From Streptomyces sp. JJ36 (lineage in GTDB: Bacteria > Actinomycetota > Actinomycetes > Streptomycetales > Streptomycetaceae), in assembly GCF_021696945.1 (NCBI RefSeq), contig NZ_JACYHE010000009.1:1-64000 (forward strand): a stretch of DNA of 64,000 nucleotides. The letters are read 5' to 3'. The notes beneath the pieces are model-generated. The model was not told the DNA's origin and did no database searches. It worked only from the letters and a program-made list of their open reading frames with translations. Below are positions 62,588-64,000 of the stretch, one piece after another. A program made the translations under genes and the position numbers. Numbering within the stretch: the stretch's first letter is position 1; each line of letters begins with the position of its first letter.

Positions 62588-63835
62588 TCAAAGCGTCGCG
62601 AACGTCAGCAGGTGGCTGGCCAGGTCATGCTCAGTGTCGGGGAGCCCGGCAGCGATGGCCTGCGCCCGCTGGCGGCCCATGGTGTTGGGCTTCGACTCCG
62701 CCGCTGCTGCGAACTGGTGCGCGACGTAGGCTCCGCGGTCTACGTCGCCGCCGCGCAGAAGGGCGGATGCCAGGTCCCCCAGGACGACCACACCGGACTC
62801 GGGTAGTTCACCGCCGAGGCGCTCGACTGCGGAGTCGGCCGTGGCCGTCAGCTCCTGACGCTTGAGTTCGCCGTAGACCGAGAGGGTTAAGGAGTCCATC
62901 CTGTACGGCGTCACGAAGCGGACCCACGCCTGCTCGCTCGTATGGTCGGCGAAGTCATAGGCGAATCTGGCCTGGTCCAGCGCGCGAAGGGCGGCAGCAT
63001 CATCGCCTGACTGAGCGGCCTCCTCCGCGTACCGGCCCAGGGCCCATGCTGCGGCGGTTGCATTGCCACGTCCGCGTACGTCCTGAGCTGCCTGCGAGAG
63101 CATCTCCAGCGCCTTCGCAGGGCTGGGGGCACCGTAGCTCGCATAGCCCAGAGCCAGGGCGCGCAGAGGGGGGTGTCCAGCCTTCTTCGCGCACTCCGAG
63201 GTCACTCCGTAATAGGAGGTGGCCTTGTCGTGCTCGCCGAGGTCCCAGGCAACCCATCCGGCAAGAGCTGCGGTCTCTCCCGCCGCGATGGTCAGCGCTC
63301 GCTCGTGGGTTCCGGCGCGGGGAAGGGCTGCGGTGATCGCGTCCAAGTGTGCCTCGACCCGAGACTGCAGGCTGAGCGCGCTCTCGTTCAGCTCGTCCAC
63401 GTGCAACCGGGCCGCATGATCAATAAGCACGCCCGCTGACTCAGGGTCGATCTTGGAACCCTTGCTGAGTGCATAGGCCAGCCGGCCCCACGGCTCGGCA
63501 GCCGCAGTCGCACCGATGGCTGCGCCTCCCAGCAGCGTTCGGCGTTTCACGTCGTCCAGGTCCTCCGCCTCGGCCTTGTTCTTCTCTCGCCGCCTGGCGC
63601 GGGCGGCTTTCGCCTCGCGCAGCAGCGGCTCCAGCGGGACGCCGCAAGCCAAAGCGATGTTCCCCAGGGTGTGGTCCGTCGGAACGTTGGCACCGTTCTC
63701 GTACCGATTGACCTCTCGGCGGGTCATCGTTGCCCGGCCGGAAGCGGCGTTGATCGCACCGGCCTGCTCGTCCTGCGTCCGATTCGCGTTACGCCGCAGG
63801 TGACGGAGCAGCTCGGCAAATGGATCCACTGCCAT
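62588..63835 (-). CDS. XRE-family regulator with TPR-like C-terminus and one TTA codon
   Basis: This 415-residue protein has an N-terminal XRE domain (MAVDPFAELLRHLRRNANRT, TRREVNRYENGANVPTDHTL) and a long helical C-terminal part resembling tetratricopeptide repeats, with the segment RRTLLGGAAIGATAAAEPWG between. Such regulators in Streptomyces may sense peptides or small molecules. A TTA leucine codon lies at 62888-62890, making translation depend on the developmental tRNA encoded by bldA. GGAGAGGGG precedes the ATG. The upstream 165 bases contain C-rich runs. Confidence 0.85.
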   Translation of the reverse strand: MAVDPFAELLRHLRRNANRTQDEQAGAINAASGRATMTRREVNRYENGANVPTDHTLGNIALACGVPLEPLLREAKAARARRREKNKAEAEDLDDVKRRTLLGGAAIGATAAAEPWGRLAYALSKGSKIDPESAGVLIDHAARLHVDELNESALSLQSRVEAHLDAITAALPRAGTHERALTIAAGETAALAGWVAWDLGEHDKATSYYGVTSECAKKAGHPPLRALALGYASYGAPSPAKALEMLSQAAQDVRGRGNATAAAWALGRYAEEAAQSGDDAAALRALDQARFAYDFADHTSEQAWVRFVTPYRMDSLTLSVYGELKRQELTATADSAVERLGGELPESGVVVLGDLASALLRGGDVDRGAYVAHQFAAAAESKPNTMGRQRAQAIAAGLPDTEHDLASHLLTFATL

Positions 63836-63871
63836 GAGTCTGACCCCTCTCCGTGGGAGAAAGCCAATACT

Positions 63872-63931
63872 CCCCTCAACTCCCCCCTGGTCTTCCCCCC
63901 TTGACAAAGATTTTCCCCCTCCGGTTTCCCC
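63872..63931. promoter_or_regulatory. C-rich run cluster upstream of the XRE-TPR gene
   Basis: Five runs of four to six C lie within 60 bases (63872, 63882, 63895, 63915 and 63928). On the minus strand they are G-runs that could form a G-quadruplex, or be spaced binding sites in the regulator's promoter. Confidence 0.4.
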
Positions 63932-64000
63932 TGTTCCGGATCGCGCAGCCACGGTGCGATGTGCGCATGACCACGCACCGGACAGCAACGCCACCCCCAC

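Larger units (their letters stand above)
58172..64000. mobile_element. Integrated element at tRNA-Thr, right end outside the window
   Basis: A tyrosine integrase, excisionase-like and XRE proteins lie immediately right of a tRNA gene, in DNA that is visibly less GC-rich than the rest. The order is tRNA, cargo gene, integrase reading toward the tRNA, regulator, excisionase-like gene. This is typical of integrated plasmids or prophages of actinobacteria. No replication or transfer gene is visible before the window ends, so the element type is unresolved. The expected second copy of the tRNA 3' end is not in the window. Confidence 0.75.

Noticed and set aside
58098-64000. Second copy of the tRNA-Thr 3' end (right attachment site)
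   Set aside because: I found no repeat of the tRNA 3' sequence before the window ends.
1-64000. CRISPR arrays, rRNA genes, insertion-sequence transposases
   Set aside because: No regularly spaced palindromic repeats, rRNA sequence or transposase motifs were seen.

Overview
The window looks like the chromosomal core of a Streptomyces or close relative. It is very GC-rich, uses GTG and TTG starts freely, and carries a run of actinomycete developmental and housekeeping genes: wblA, crp, bldG and its partner kinase, hppA, topA, tmk and holB. Gene names were assigned from recognisable protein motifs; no database search was possible.

Region by region. 1-3.1 kb: the 3' part of a large STAND-like repeat protein cut by the window edge. 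3.2-6.4 kb: a YqeY-like protein and a class A penicillin-binding protein. 6.5-16.2 kb: a block with a MarP-like membrane serine protease, a CoA-type Nudix hydrolase, endonuclease III (nth), the cAMP-receptor-type regulator Crp, a metallo-beta-lactamase-fold hydrolase, a second Nudix protein, a RidA-like protein, a 51-residue DUF4177-like protein, two ArsA/Get3-like ATPases and WblA. 16.8-22.3 kb: a small basic protein, an epoxide-hydrolase-like enzyme, an actinobacterial holin-like protein, NhaA and acetyl-CoA synthetase. 22.6-31.5 kb: a sigma factor with a membrane partner, a SulP-STAS-carbonic anhydrase fusion, a lipoprotein resembling polysaccharide deacetylases, a CooC/MinD-like ATPase divergent from a degenerate Fic-like protein, and a HAD phosphatase. 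31.9-37.7 kb: a Tad/Flp pilus operon (CpaE-, CpaF-, TadB- and TadC-like proteins, a Flp-type pilin, two TadE/G-like minor pilins). 37.7-58.0 kb: an MrfA/YprA-type helicase, bldG and an anti-sigma kinase, H+-pyrophosphatase, a lipoprotein, a methyltransferase, topA, a membrane-thymidylate kinase-coiled coil fusion, two membrane proteins, DNA polymerase III delta' and a secreted peptidase.

58.1-64 kb is different. A tRNA-Thr(CGT) gene is followed by an integrated element of visibly lower GC: helically phased short repeats that may be integrase arm sites, an unrecognised cargo gene, a tyrosine integrase reading toward the tRNA, an XRE regulator whose expected N-terminus is interrupted by an amber codon, an excisionase-like HTH protein, a CutA-like protein and a second XRE regulator containing a TTA codon. 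The far end of the element lies outside the window.

Points cutting across the window: at least ten start codons lie 6-7 bases downstream of a -10-like hexamer with no Shine-Dalgarno sequence, so leaderless mRNAs appear common here. Several strong hairpin terminators separate convergent genes. The marP-to-wblA block appears inverted relative to the order I remember for S. coelicolor. The best candidates for undescribed biology are the STAND-like repeat protein at the left edge and the cargo gene between the tRNA and the integrase.
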